A stretch of 38,264 bases of DNA, from contig NZ_RYFD01000045.1 in assembly GCF_004138135.1 (NCBI RefSeq), forward strand, positions 1 to 38,264, read 5' to 3'. The notes below the pieces were generated by a model, which was given only the letters and a program-made list of their open reading frames with translations, did not search any database and was not told where the DNA came from. This DNA comes from Candidatus Oscillochloris fontis (GTDB lineage Bacteria > Chloroflexota > Chloroflexia > Chloroflexales > Chloroflexaceae). This document shows, one piece after another, positions 17,372 through 26,226 of this stretch. How positions within the stretch are numbered: the stretch's first letter is position 1; every line of letters begins with the position of its first letter. The position numbers were made by a program, and so were the translations under genes.

Positions 17372-18292
17372 CTAGGTGGAGAGAGCGAACTCGGCTTCCG
17401 GTCGGGCCAGCAAGGGATCGCTCACACCGTCGGCGGCGAGAACCGGAACTAGTGCAGCAACCGCAGCGGCGATCATCGCATCATCCGGCTCACGGGTGGT
17501 CAGGTACTGAGTTGCCAGGGTGGGCGCAAGCAGGCGGCGCACCCAGGGCCGATGGTAGTGAGCAGCAGTGAACCGCAGGAACTCAAGTGCGACCGCCGCC
17601 ACTAAGGGAATAAGAACGATGCGGGCGATGATACGCTGCCAAAGTGGCAGGCCACTGACTGCGAGAAAGATGACAAAGCCGATCAGCGCTGTCACCACCA
17701 GAAAGCTCGTGCCACAGCGTGGATGGATGCGGCTGAAACTGCGAACCGACTCGACCGTCAACGGAGCACCGGCCTCATAGGCATTGATCGTTTTGTGTTC
17801 AGCCCCGTGGTAGCCAAAGACGCGCTGGATGTCCCGTAAGCGACTAATGGCGTAGATATAGCCGATCACTAAGCTCAGGTTGATCAAGCCTTCGATCACC
17901 TCACGGAGAAGCACGTTCGCCCCCATCTGGCTCGCTTGGTTCGCAATCAGCGAGGGAAGGATGACGAAGATTCCTACACCAATCAGCAACGTCACCCCAA
18001 AGATCGCCGCTTGGGCTAACGGAGAGAGATCGCCCTCTTCCTCCGTAACCGCCACTTGGGCCGAAAAGTCGAGTGCTTGCTTGCCAATCGAGAAGGCATC
18101 ACCAAGACCCACCAATCCACGAATGATTGGGAGGCGCATCCATGCTGGACGCTGGGCGACCGGGATGGGGATATGCTTGAAGGCCAGTTCCCCATCAGGA
18201 CGATGCACCGCGACCGTCGCCATGCGACGGCCTCGCATCATCACCCCTTCGAGGACGGCTTGGCCGCCATAGGCAAATCGCTCGTTGTCCAT
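17372..18292 (-). CDS. yqhQ: DUF1385 membrane protein (YqhQ-like)
   Basis: 306 residues with the DUF1385 signature: FAYGGQAVLEGVMMRG at the N-terminus, FGYHGAEHKTINAYEAG near residue 160 and HPRCGTSFLVV near 190. About four membrane helices are visible (AAIFGVTLLIGVGIFVILPS, LINLSLVIGYIYAI, SFLVVTALIGFVIFLAV, IIARIVLIPLVAAVAL). The role of the family is not established. The HGAEHK and HPRCGTSF motifs look like a metal or active site. The C-terminal ~45 residues are variable. It lies 78 bp upstream of the DUF4388 gene on the same strand, possibly in one transcript. Confidence 0.9.
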   Translation of the reverse strand: MDNERFAYGGQAVLEGVMMRGRRMATVAVHRPDGELAFKHIPIPVAQRPAWMRLPIIRGLVGLGDAFSIGKQALDFSAQVAVTEEEGDLSPLAQAAIFGVTLLIGVGIFVILPSLIANQASQMGANVLLREVIEGLINLSLVIGYIYAISRLRDIQRVFGYHGAEHKTINAYEAGAPLTVESVRSFSRIHPRCGTSFLVVTALIGFVIFLAVSGLPLWQRIIARIVLIPLVAAVALEFLRFTAAHYHRPWVRRLLAPTLATQYLTTREPDDAMIAAAVAALVPVLAADGVSDPLLARPEAEFALST

Positions 18293-18328
18293 GAAATCCC
18301 GTTGCTGAGATGAAAGCCTTCTGGCTCT

Positions 18329-18358
18329 ATCATACCATGTTCAATGGCATTACGACAA
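18329..18358 (-). promoter_or_regulatory. Predicted promoter of yqhQ
   Basis: Read on the minus strand: TTGTCG (18353-18358), 18 bases, then TGGTATGAT with the -10 hexamer at 18329-18334 (extended -10). The predicted leader is about 30 bases. Confidence 0.5.
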
Positions 18359-18393
18359 TAGTACCTGATCCAACGATCCAGAGCGTAACCCAT

Positions 18394-18852
18394 TTACTGG
18401 TCGTTCCCTCGTTGTTCGGGTGCATCACGGCGGGCCAAGGTGGTGGCCGCAGCGCGTACCCCTGTCACGAGGCTGGAGATACGGATGATCGGTGTCACCA
18501 CGCGCTCTGCCATAAAGGCCGTGGTCTGGGTGGCGGTGCTGGCGCTATCGCGCACATTGTTGGTCAGGCTGCGGGTACTATCGAGTACCTCATTCAGCTT
18601 GATCATGGCATCATCCACCTTGGGCAAGACATTGTTTTTGGCCAACTTGTTGAGCTGGTTGATGGCGAAGAGAACGGCGAAGAGGATCGCGACCATCAGG
18701 ATCGCGCTGATCAACTGAAAGACCGATACCACCACGATGACAATGTCGCGGGTGCCAGCGCGAAATTCTGCTGGGGCAAAAGCCGCCCCGACGACGAAGG
18801 CGAGCAGCAGCGCGGTGAGCGTCCCAACGCCAATTCCTACCCACTTTAACAC
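18394..18852 (-). CDS. Hypothetical membrane protein with two N-terminal helices and an amphipathic/coiled tail
   Basis: 152 residues from the GTG at 18852, chosen because AGGAG (18860-18864) lies 7 bases upstream; a longer frame to 18894 adds a charged N-terminus without a ribosome site. There are two hydrophobic segments (VGIGVGTLTALLLAFVVGAA and IVIVVVSVFQLISAILMVAI), then a long helical tail (VDDAMIKLNEVLDSTRSLTN..) resembling DUF948-type proteins. Function unknown. A promoter is visible upstream (18946-18974), so it is probably its own transcript. Confidence 0.65.
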   Translation of the reverse strand: MLKWVGIGVGTLTALLLAFVVGAAFAPAEFRAGTRDIVIVVVSVFQLISAILMVAILFAVLFAINQLNKLAKNNVLPKVDDAMIKLNEVLDSTRSLTNNVRDSASTATQTTAFMAERVVTPIIRISSLVTGVRAAATTLARRDAPEQRGNDQ

Positions 18853-18945
18853 AGGCTCGCTCCTCTGCGTGTGGCCACATACCGATGCAGCCAACAGCGT
18901 CTATCCAGTATTGGTGAGGGAATTTGAGGCCGTATAAACAGGGCG

Positions 18946-18974
18946 ATTATATCACACTCGTAGACGTGAGACAA
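18946..18974 (-). promoter_or_regulatory. Strong predicted promoter overlapping the end of the upstream small gene
   Basis: On the minus strand: TTGTCT (18969-18974), 17 bases, then TATAAT (18946-18951) preceded by TGA, an extended -10. That TGA is also the stop codon of the small membrane protein gene (18952-18954). The leader to the GTG at 18852 is about 87 bases. Confidence 0.65.
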
Positions 18975-19203
18975 AAATGAGAAGTAGCCACGCGAGCAGT
19001 ACCGATTCGAGGATGGGCACTCCGGCGGGCGTGGGTAGGGTGAGTGGGAAGCGCAGGCCGAGGCCGTAGACGATCAGGCAGCCCACAACTGCCGCTAACC
19101 AGAAGATGGGGATTTGACGCCATGCGCGGCCAAGCAGGACGTGCGCCAGGGCGGCGCAGGCGGTGGCGGTGAGCAGGATGAGGATAACGGCAGGTGGAAT
19201 CAT
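18952..19203 (-). CDS. Small three-helix membrane protein, translationally coupled to mnmA
   Basis: 83 residues, nearly all hydrophobic, with three helices (AVILILLTATACAALAHVLL, IFWLAAVVGCLIVYGLGL, ESVLLAWLLLIFVSRL). The ATG (19201-19203) overlaps the TGA of mnmA (19200-19202) as ATGA, and GGAGG stands 4 bases upstream. I do not recognise a family. The overlap shows that it is translated from the mnmA message. Confidence 0.65.
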   Translation of the reverse strand: MIPPAVILILLTATACAALAHVLLGRAWRQIPIFWLAAVVGCLIVYGLGLRFPLTLPTPAGVPILESVLLAWLLLIFVSRLRV

Positions 19204-20279
19204 GGAGCCTCCGGGCGGGCAATCGTGCCCCCGCCGATCACCCGCTCGCCTGCGTAGAGTACCGCCGCTTGGCCGGGGCTGATCGCCCGTATGGGGCTTT
19301 GGAGTTGGATGTGCAGCCGCCCGCCGGGATGGGGTGTGACTGTGGCGGGCGCGGGTGTGCCATGGGCGCGTACCTGAACCTCGCAGGTAAAGGGCGACTC
19401 TGGCCATGTAGCGGCGACGCTACTGGCGGCTTCGACCCAAAACTCGTGGCGCAGCAGCGCTTCGGCGGGGCCGACAACGAGGGTGTTGCGGGCGGTGTCG
19501 AGGCCAGTGACATAGAGTGGGGTTGCAGCGTAGATACCTAGCCCCCGGCGTTGGCCGATGGTGTAGAGTGGTAGCCCCTGGTGTTGCCCCACCTCACGCC
19601 CGTGCTGATCCACAATCGGGCCGGGGACGAGGCTGGCGGGGGCTGCGTCACGCAGGAGTTGGCGGTAGTCGCCCGCCGGGACAAAGCAGATGTCCTGGCT
19701 CTCTGGGCGATCCGCGCTCTCAAGGTCGCGTGCGGCGGCCATTGTGCGCACTTCGCTCTTCTGGTATTCACCCAAGGGAAAGAGGAGGTGCGCAAGTTCG
19801 GCTTGGCCAAGCATATAGAGGACGTAAGATTGATCTTTGTTGCGATCAGCCGCCCGCAGCAGTTCATACTGGTTCGCGTCGGTGACACGCCGCCGCACAT
19901 AGTGGCCAGTGGCAACATAGTCGTAGCCGAGTTGGCTGGCGCGGGCCAGCAGGGCACGGAATTTAAGCTCGCGGTTGCAGGCGATGCAGGGGTTGGGGGT
20001 GTAGCCATGGCTATAGGCATGCACGAAGGCATCAACCACGGCGCGCCGAAATTCGCGCTGGTAGTTGAAGACGTAGTAGGGGATGCCGAGTTGGTTACAG
20101 ACCTGCCGCGCACTGGCGGTCATTTCGAGTGAGCAGCAGAGGCTCTCGGCCAAGTGATCGTCGTCACCTTCCCACAGGTGCATGGTAACACCGACCACCG
20201 TGTGGCCCTGTTCGTGGAGGAGTGCGGCGGTGAGCGAGCTATCTACGCCCCCGCTCATTGCGACCATGATCGTTGCCAT
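19200..20279 (-). CDS. mnmA: tRNA-specific 2-thiouridylase MnmA
   Basis: 359 residues, the usual length. It adds sulfur to U34 of tRNA Lys, Glu and Gln in the cytosol, taking sulfur from a relay protein and ATP. The PP-loop is SGGVDSS (residues 9-15). The catalytic cysteines lie in NPCIACNRELKF and ESQDICFVPAGDY, and ATGHYVRR and KDQSYVLYML are family motifs. The ATG at 20279 matches the family N-terminus (MATIMVAMSGG). An extension to 20342 would run through the promoter. The -10 box is only 6 bases from the ATG and there is no Shine-Dalgarno, so the mRNA is probably leaderless. Confidence 0.95.
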   Translation of the reverse strand: MATIMVAMSGGVDSSLTAALLHEQGHTVVGVTMHLWEGDDDHLAESLCCSLEMTASARQVCNQLGIPYYVFNYQREFRRAVVDAFVHAYSHGYTPNPCIACNRELKFRALLARASQLGYDYVATGHYVRRRVTDANQYELLRAADRNKDQSYVLYMLGQAELAHLLFPLGEYQKSEVRTMAAARDLESADRPESQDICFVPAGDYRQLLRDAAPASLVPGPIVDQHGREVGQHQGLPLYTIGQRRGLGIYAATPLYVTGLDTARNTLVVGPAEALLRHEFWVEAASSVAATWPESPFTCEVQVRAHGTPAPATVTPHPGGRLHIQLQSPIRAISPGQAAVLYAGERVIGGGTIARPEAP

Positions 20280-20285
20280 GGGGGC

Positions 20286-20294
20286 ATTATAGCA
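20286..20294 (-). promoter_or_regulatory. Extended -10 promoter of mnmA, predicted leaderless
   Basis: TGCTATAAT read on the minus strand, with TATAAT at 20286-20291. Six bases separate it from the ATG, so transcription should begin at or beside the A of the start codon. No good -35 is visible; the TGn extension may replace it. Confidence 0.6.
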
Positions 20295-20312
20295 GGTTGG
20301 CCGGGATGAGGA

Positions 20313-20384
20313 TTGACCGCAGAGGACGCAGAGGGAAGACACTCGGCTTCATCCTCTGCGCTCCTTGGCGTCCTCTGCGGTTAA
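20313..20384. repeat. Palindromic repeat, CCGCAGAGGACGCAGAG family (copy 1)
   Basis: The outer arms TTGACCGCAGAGGA (20313-20326) and TCCTCTGCGGTTAA (20371-20384) pair with one mismatch; the inner CGCAGAGG/CCTCTGCG arms pair too. The right edge contains the TAA stop codon of mvk (20381-20383). Other copies are at 33363, 36583 and 37346. Confidence 0.75.
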
Positions 20385-21334
20385 ATCTCCCCCGCGCACG
20401 CGGGCACCAATGCTACGCGCACGCGGCTGGCTCCGGCGGCGTGGAGCGCATCGGCCACCTGTTGGCACTGGTTGCTGTGGGCCAGTGCGATCATCACGCC
20501 GCCCCAGCCGGCCCCGGAGAGCTTGGCCCCTAATGCCCCGGCTTGGCGGGCCGCCTGCACGAGGCGATCAAGTTCGGGGGAGGAGATGCCGAGTTCTTCG
20601 AGCAGGGTTTGGTTGGTGTTCATGATCTGGCCCAGAGCGGCCAGATCGCCAGCGGCAAGGGCCGCACGGGCCTGGGTGGCGACATCCGCCACTGCATCGA
20701 AACGCGCCTCGTAGGTGGGAGGATCGGCCTGCCAGCGTTTGCGTAGCGCACCCACGGGCCGGTGGGTGGCACTGCGCACCCCGGTATCGCCGATGACGAG
20801 GGTGAGTGGGGTGGCCACGTGGATCGGCGCGATCAGGGGCGGGGCGTCGGGGCGGCGCTGGAACCAGATCGCCTGCTCGTAGGCGATGACGGTGTTGTCA
20901 ATCCCGCTGGGGGTGCCGTGGTAGCGCCCCTCGCTGGCATAGACGAGTGCCGAGACCTCGGCGGGGGGCAGGTTATGCCCCAGCGCCTGCGCAACCGCCC
21001 GCACAAGGGCCGCGCCAATCGCCGCGCCGCTGCCCATACCCCCGGCGATGGGGATGTCGGAACGGAGGGTGATGCTCAGATCGGGAGCCACCGCACCCAA
21101 GTGCTCCAAGACCGTGGCCGCCAGTTCGCTCAGCGGGTGCTGGGGATGAGTGCTGAAGCTCCAGGTTTCGTCCAGGTCGGGGGCGACAAAGTGCAGCCCC
21201 GTTCCGGGTGCGGTCGGGGTGGCCACAGCATAGGCGCGGACATCGCCCAGGGGCAGTGCAATTGCTGGGCGGTTGTAGACGACGGCATGTTCACCACAAA
21301 GGATGATCTTGGCCGGGGCGGAGGTTGTGATCAT
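20381..21334 (-). CDS. mvk: Mevalonate kinase
   Basis: 317 residues. It phosphorylates mevalonate with ATP in the mevalonate route to isopentenyl diphosphate. GHMP-kinase motifs: APAKIILCGEHAVVY at the N-terminus, the ATP loop PIAGGMGSGAAIGAALVRA near residue 100, GTPSGIDNTV near 145 and KLSGAGWGGVMIAL near 275. ATG 21334 is chosen by alignment to the family N-terminus. GGGAG, 10 bases upstream inside the end of guaA, can serve as ribosome site. Only 7 bp separate it from guaA, so they form an operon. The stop codon lies inside the edge of a palindromic repeat, so the very C-terminus may have been altered. Mevalonate-pathway genes are known in Roseiflexus and relatives. Confidence 0.92.
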   Translation of the reverse strand: MITTSAPAKIILCGEHAVVYNRPAIALPLGDVRAYAVATPTAPGTGLHFVAPDLDETWSFSTHPQHPLSELAATVLEHLGAVAPDLSITLRSDIPIAGGMGSGAAIGAALVRAVAQALGHNLPPAEVSALVYASEGRYHGTPSGIDNTVIAYEQAIWFQRRPDAPPLIAPIHVATPLTLVIGDTGVRSATHRPVGALRKRWQADPPTYEARFDAVADVATQARAALAAGDLAALGQIMNTNQTLLEELGISSPELDRLVQAARQAGALGAKLSGAGWGGVMIALAHSNQCQQVADALHAAGASRVRVALVPACAGEI

Positions 21335-21341
21335 CGCCGCA

Positions 21342-22883
<1,542 letters not shown>

Positions 22884-22903
22884 AAGCTCCTCATAACATT
22901 CGT

Positions 22904-22936
22904 ATAGGGCAAGGAAGATGTGCTTCCTTGCCCTAT
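22904..22936. repeat. Hairpin in the guaA leader
   Basis: ATAGGGCAAGGAAG (22904-22917) and CTTCCTTGCCCTAT (22923-22936) are perfect 14-bp arms with a 5-base loop, ending 20 bases before the guaA start and close to its ribosome site. No T-run follows in the guaA direction. It could be an operator or a leader hairpin. I see no purine riboswitch core. Confidence 0.5.
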
Positions 22937-23005
22937 CAATAATACCTGATTCTTGGTGATCTGCCGATGGGGAGGCTTCGCCTCACAGGGCATGTGCAAC
23001 GTTCT

Positions 23006-23105
23006 TGGGGCTGCGCCCCAGACCCGCTTTTTTCTCATACGTTGGCGGCGAAGCCGCCAACGTATGAGAAAAAAAAGTTCTTTGGGGGAGGCTTCGCCTC
23101 CTCCA
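23006..23105. repeat. Cluster of palindromes after the CBM48 gene (GTTGGCGGC family)
   Basis: Three hairpins in a row: TGGGGC/GCCCCA at 23006-23020; a perfect 22-bp-arm palindrome at 23028-23049/23053-23074 with loop GAA; and a GGAGGC/GCCTCC hairpin within 23084-23105. The large one shares its core with 15821-15841 but has different outer arms. It lies downstream of the minus-strand gene ending at 23127 and may end its transcript. However, each side of the stem starts with T and ends with A, unlike a classical terminator. Confidence 0.6.
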
Positions 23106-23126
23106 ATCTCCACCCCTTGGGAATGA

Positions 23127-23519
23127 TCAATTTGAACGAGCTAAGCGCATCTTGGGTTGGCTGAAACTCAGCACATGATCAGCTTCGCGCTCAGCCATTT
23201 CAATCTGCTGGGCATCATGTTCAAAATCGGGCGTCATCACCACCGAGTTATCGCCCCCAAAAGCGTTTGATTCATAGCCATCGGCATTCCAATCATTGTG
23301 CCACTCACTCCCATTATGCAAGTAGCGATACTGGAACGAGCAACCGGCATCAAGTTCTAGTGTGACCATCCAGCCAGTCTCGGTTTGACGCATAGGGGTG
23401 GCATGGTTATCCCAATGGTTGAAATCGCCGACCAGATAGATCGTATCCGCCCAGATAGCAGACGGCAGTGCGAACGTCACCCGTACCTTTCCGGGTGGGC
23501 CGGGCATCTTGGTGATCAT
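23127..23519 (-). CDS. Glycogen-binding (CBM48/AMPK-beta-like) domain protein
   Basis: 130 residues. Residues ~8-95 are a CBM48/isoamylase N-terminal-like fold: VRVTFALPSAIWADTIYLVG, DFNHWDNHATPM, SFQYRYLHNGSEWHNDWNAD. The conserved Trp and DFN.W motif are typical of alpha-glucan-binding modules. No catalytic domain follows; the C-terminal tail is polar. It is probably cytosolic and may target glycogen or a partner enzyme. ATG 23519 is preferred because AAAGGAG (23530-23536) lies 10 bases upstream, and an extended -10 is found at 23581-23586. Confidence 0.8.
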   Translation of the reverse strand: MITKMPGPPGKVRVTFALPSAIWADTIYLVGDFNHWDNHATPMRQTETGWMVTLELDAGCSFQYRYLHNGSEWHNDWNADGYESNAFGGDNSVVMTPDFEHDAQQIEMAEREADHVLSFSQPKMRLARSN

Positions 23520-23580
23520 GACGGCAGCGCTCCTTTGAGGCCACATGGTGCCAACGCCCTTGTTGGCAGTATTTGGCGGA

Positions 23581-23589
23581 ATTATAGCA
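23581..23589 (-). promoter_or_regulatory. Extended -10 promoter of the CBM48-type gene
   Basis: TGCTATAAT on the minus strand, with TATAAT at 23581-23586. It lies just after the stop of the YYY gene (23617) and about 62 bases before the chosen ATG. The -35 is poor. Confidence 0.55.
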
Positions 23590-23616
23590 CACTGCCTTTA
23601 CGATATGAAGTACTTT

Positions 23617-26181
23617 TTAACGTTTGGGATTAAACACATAAATGATCACCTCACCATTGCCGAAGCTGATTGGAGTAGCGATTTGGGCAAACTTTGCGAG
23701 GCTCTCAGGCGTGTAGTTGGCCTGTTCAAGATCGCCAACATAGACATAGCGTACCGCATACTGATCAAGCAAGCGGCGCGTCTCAGCTAGGTCATTACTG
23801 GTATAGATGCGGTAGACATCACTACAGCGCGGGCCGAGCTGGGCCGCAGCGGCGGGATCGCCCCCGCGCCACTGGCTCTCGTGGCCGGCCCAGCCGAGGA
23901 TGGTGGGCAACCCGGTGGCCGCCGATACTCCGGCGTAGCCTTCGGGGTTGTAGGAGCCACCACAGCTTGGCGGGTGATCATAGAGCAGCACCTCGGTCAT
24001 GTTGATGACCTCGATGGCCTCAACAAGCACACTTCCAGGCGCGGCATTATACCGCAACCACGTGATAGCCTCGGCTTCGGCGGTGCTCTGTTCACGCGGG
24101 GTTGGCGCATTGAGGTCGCGGGGTTGGCCCAACTGCATGTCGCGCAGCACCAGCACGGGGTAGACACTAGCCCCAACCAGGAAGATCGCGCTGAGCGCCG
24201 CAGCGGCAATCCCCGCCACGCGGCGTAGGCCGGTGCTGCGCACGAGGATGTACCAGAGGGCGAAGGGGGTGAGCGTGCCCCAGAGCAACCAGACTTGGTA
24301 ATAGAACTTGAAGATGGTATTGAAGCGCGCCGACCAGCCTTCAAAGACATCGCGGATGTAGATGATCTCGGTGCCGAAGATGATCGCACAGCCCAGCGTC
24401 GTGAGGAGCAACGCAAAACGCTGCGCCGGATCGTGGGGATGATCGAGGGCAATGCTGAAGGCCAGCACTCCCAGACCAAAGACGGCCAGTAGCGGGAAGC
24501 CGAGCAGTAGGCCCGCGAGCAGCAGCACTGGTGGCAACCAGCGCACGATCCAGGGGGTAGCGGGTTGGGGCACGAGATAGACCAGGGTGAGGATGGGAAC
24601 CGCGAAGAGGCCGAAGATGATCAGGAAGGCGTGCAGACCGCTGCGGGTGGCGGGGTAGAGACCGATAATGCTGGAGATCTTGCTCAGAATCGGCAGGTTG
24701 ATCAGCGGATCGGCCCCACCGACAAGCGAGCGGAAGGTGAGGTAGAAGGGCAGGAAGAGCAGGAAACTCAGCAGCACCACCAGCCCCAGATGGCGGGCGT
24801 AGGTGCGCCAGGGGAAGGGTGACGTATTTTCAGACAGCGAAGCTTCTTCTTGACGCAAAGGCGCGAAGACGCCAAGGTTAGGTTTGGTTACGTTACTCAG
24901 TTCTGGAGAGCGAAGATCAGATATTGAAGGCTTTGCGGCTTTGCGGCTTTGCGTCAGAATCGGGGTTCTAGGGGCAGTACGGTACGCAAGCAGCATAGCC
25001 CCGGCGTAGAGCAACAGATAGGTGGGCAGATCCCAACTGTTGATCGCGTAGAGGCTGCCCAGGACGAGGCCACTGAGCAGCAACGTGAGCATACGCGAAG
25101 CACCAGTATCTTCTTCGCTGCGCCGCACACTCGCCGCCAGCGCCATAGCGAGCAACCCAAACGGGAGCGCCATCACATGCGGGTGCATGTCACCCAGGCG
25201 AAAGCTGAAGAAGGGGAACTCGGTGATCGCATAGCGCAACTCCTCGCGGGGTGGATCTTCATTCCGCAGGGTGTAGCGATCCCAGAGCGAGCGCGAAGGC
25301 CACCACCAGTTGAACGCGCCGGGCGCAGCCATGTCGCGGCGTTCCCAGCCACTCAGGTCGCCAAACTCGCCGGTGGGCGCGGGGGGGGAGAGTTCGATCT
25401 CCGCTGCACCGCCGAGCACTTGGCCCGCCGCCGCCACCAACTGCGGGCCATCGAGCACCACGGCGCGCTCGTCACCCAGGAGCACCTGGATCGCCCCCGA
25501 CTGATTGCCCGCGACCAGCACCAACACAGCACCGAGCACCCCGGCGAGCCAACTCGGCCAGCCATGCCCGCCGGCCATGCCGATCATACAGCGCACCAAC
25601 CCGACCACCCCCTGGGCGGTGAGGGCCACAATCAGGGCCAGGGCCAGGTTGTAGGCCATACTGGGAGCCAAGCCACTCAGTTGGGCCATCACCGCCATCA
25701 GCAGGTAGCCGAAGTAGTAGTAGTTGATGCTATAACCCGCCAGCCAGGGATCGAGGGGTGGGAACGTGGGGCTGCGCTGGATGGCATTGAAGAAGGCGAA
25801 ATCCATTGCCCGCTCGGTACCCCAAGGGGTCGGATCGTAGCTACGCATCCAGATGAAGGCGAGCAGCGCCAACAGGAAGATCGCCTCATAGCCAAGCAGG
25901 TTGGTGCGGGTGGGCAGGGGTTGGGTGGGAGTATGACGCCAAAGCCAGATACCGAAACCACCCAAGAGCAGGATGCAGATGATCAGTAAGGGCAACCCAA
26001 AGCGCCCCAACCCCAGCATTGCCAGCAACCAGGCCACGTAGCCCAGCAGCAACAAACCAAGTGGCTTGGCAAAGGGGTAACCGGCATCGGGGAGGTGGCC
26101 GAAGAGCAGGCGCGTGTATGGAAGCCCCAGCAAACCCACAACTTGGGCCACCAACCACCAGATCAGAATTGCAGTAGACAT
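23617..26181 (-). CDS. Chlor_Arch_YYY (DUF2298) multi-pass membrane protein, single-module class
   Basis: 854 residues with many membrane helices. The family motif GYSINYYYFGYLLMA is near residue 150. Other signatures: WMRSYDPTPWGTERAMDFAF, ITEFPFFSFRLGDMHPHVMALP, NSWDLPTYLLL, then FNTIFKFYYQVWLLWG and, near the end, a soluble segment (LPTILGWAGHESQWRG, YAVRYVYVGDLEQ) like that in oligosaccharyl- and mannosyltransferase-type proteins. TIGR03662 describes this family in Chloroflexi and Archaea, with glycosyltransferase activity suggested. ATG 26181 is preferred over a TTG at 26214, since the membrane segment starts directly after it. A palindromic element (24850-24957) is translated inside it as PILTQSRKAAKPS... 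. It lies 45 bp downstream of the endonuclease gene. Confidence 0.85.
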   Translation of the reverse strand: MSTAILIWWLVAQVVGLLGLPYTRLLFGHLPDAGYPFAKPLGLLLLGYVAWLLAMLGLGRFGLPLLIICILLLGGFGIWLWRHTPTQPLPTRTNLLGYEAIFLLALLAFIWMRSYDPTPWGTERAMDFAFFNAIQRSPTFPPLDPWLAGYSINYYYFGYLLMAVMAQLSGLAPSMAYNLALALIVALTAQGVVGLVRCMIGMAGGHGWPSWLAGVLGAVLVLVAGNQSGAIQVLLGDERAVVLDGPQLVAAAGQVLGGAAEIELSPPAPTGEFGDLSGWERRDMAAPGAFNWWWPSRSLWDRYTLRNEDPPREELRYAITEFPFFSFRLGDMHPHVMALPFGLLAMALAASVRRSEEDTGASRMLTLLLSGLVLGSLYAINSWDLPTYLLLYAGAMLLAYRTAPRTPILTQSRKAAKPSISDLRSPELSNVTKPNLGVFAPLRQEEASLSENTSPFPWRTYARHLGLVVLLSFLLFLPFYLTFRSLVGGADPLINLPILSKISSIIGLYPATRSGLHAFLIIFGLFAVPILTLVYLVPQPATPWIVRWLPPVLLLAGLLLGFPLLAVFGLGVLAFSIALDHPHDPAQRFALLLTTLGCAIIFGTEIIYIRDVFEGWSARFNTIFKFYYQVWLLWGTLTPFALWYILVRSTGLRRVAGIAAAALSAIFLVGASVYPVLVLRDMQLGQPRDLNAPTPREQSTAEAEAITWLRYNAAPGSVLVEAIEVINMTEVLLYDHPPSCGGSYNPEGYAGVSAATGLPTILGWAGHESQWRGGDPAAAAQLGPRCSDVYRIYTSNDLAETRRLLDQYAVRYVYVGDLEQANYTPESLAKFAQIATPISFGNGEVIIYVFNPKR
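24850..24957. repeat. In-frame palindromic element, GACGC-AAG family (copy 1), inside a YYY gene
   Basis: The left arm TTGACGCAAAGGCGCGAAG... (24850-24877) pairs imperfectly with the right arm ending ...GGCTTTGCGTCAG (24931-24957). The centre is longer than in other copies. The host frame stays open through it and encodes a basic, hydrophilic stretch (ILTQSRKAAKPS). Confidence 0.75.
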
Positions 26182-26226
26182 CTCCAGCCTTTTGTACCAG
26201 CAGTTGAGTGACAATACCTCACAGCA

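Noticed and set aside
23028-23074. Classical rho-independent terminator
   Set aside because: Each strand has T at the 5' side of the stem and A at the 3' side, so no T-run follows the hairpin in either direction. Kept as a repeat with possible terminator action.
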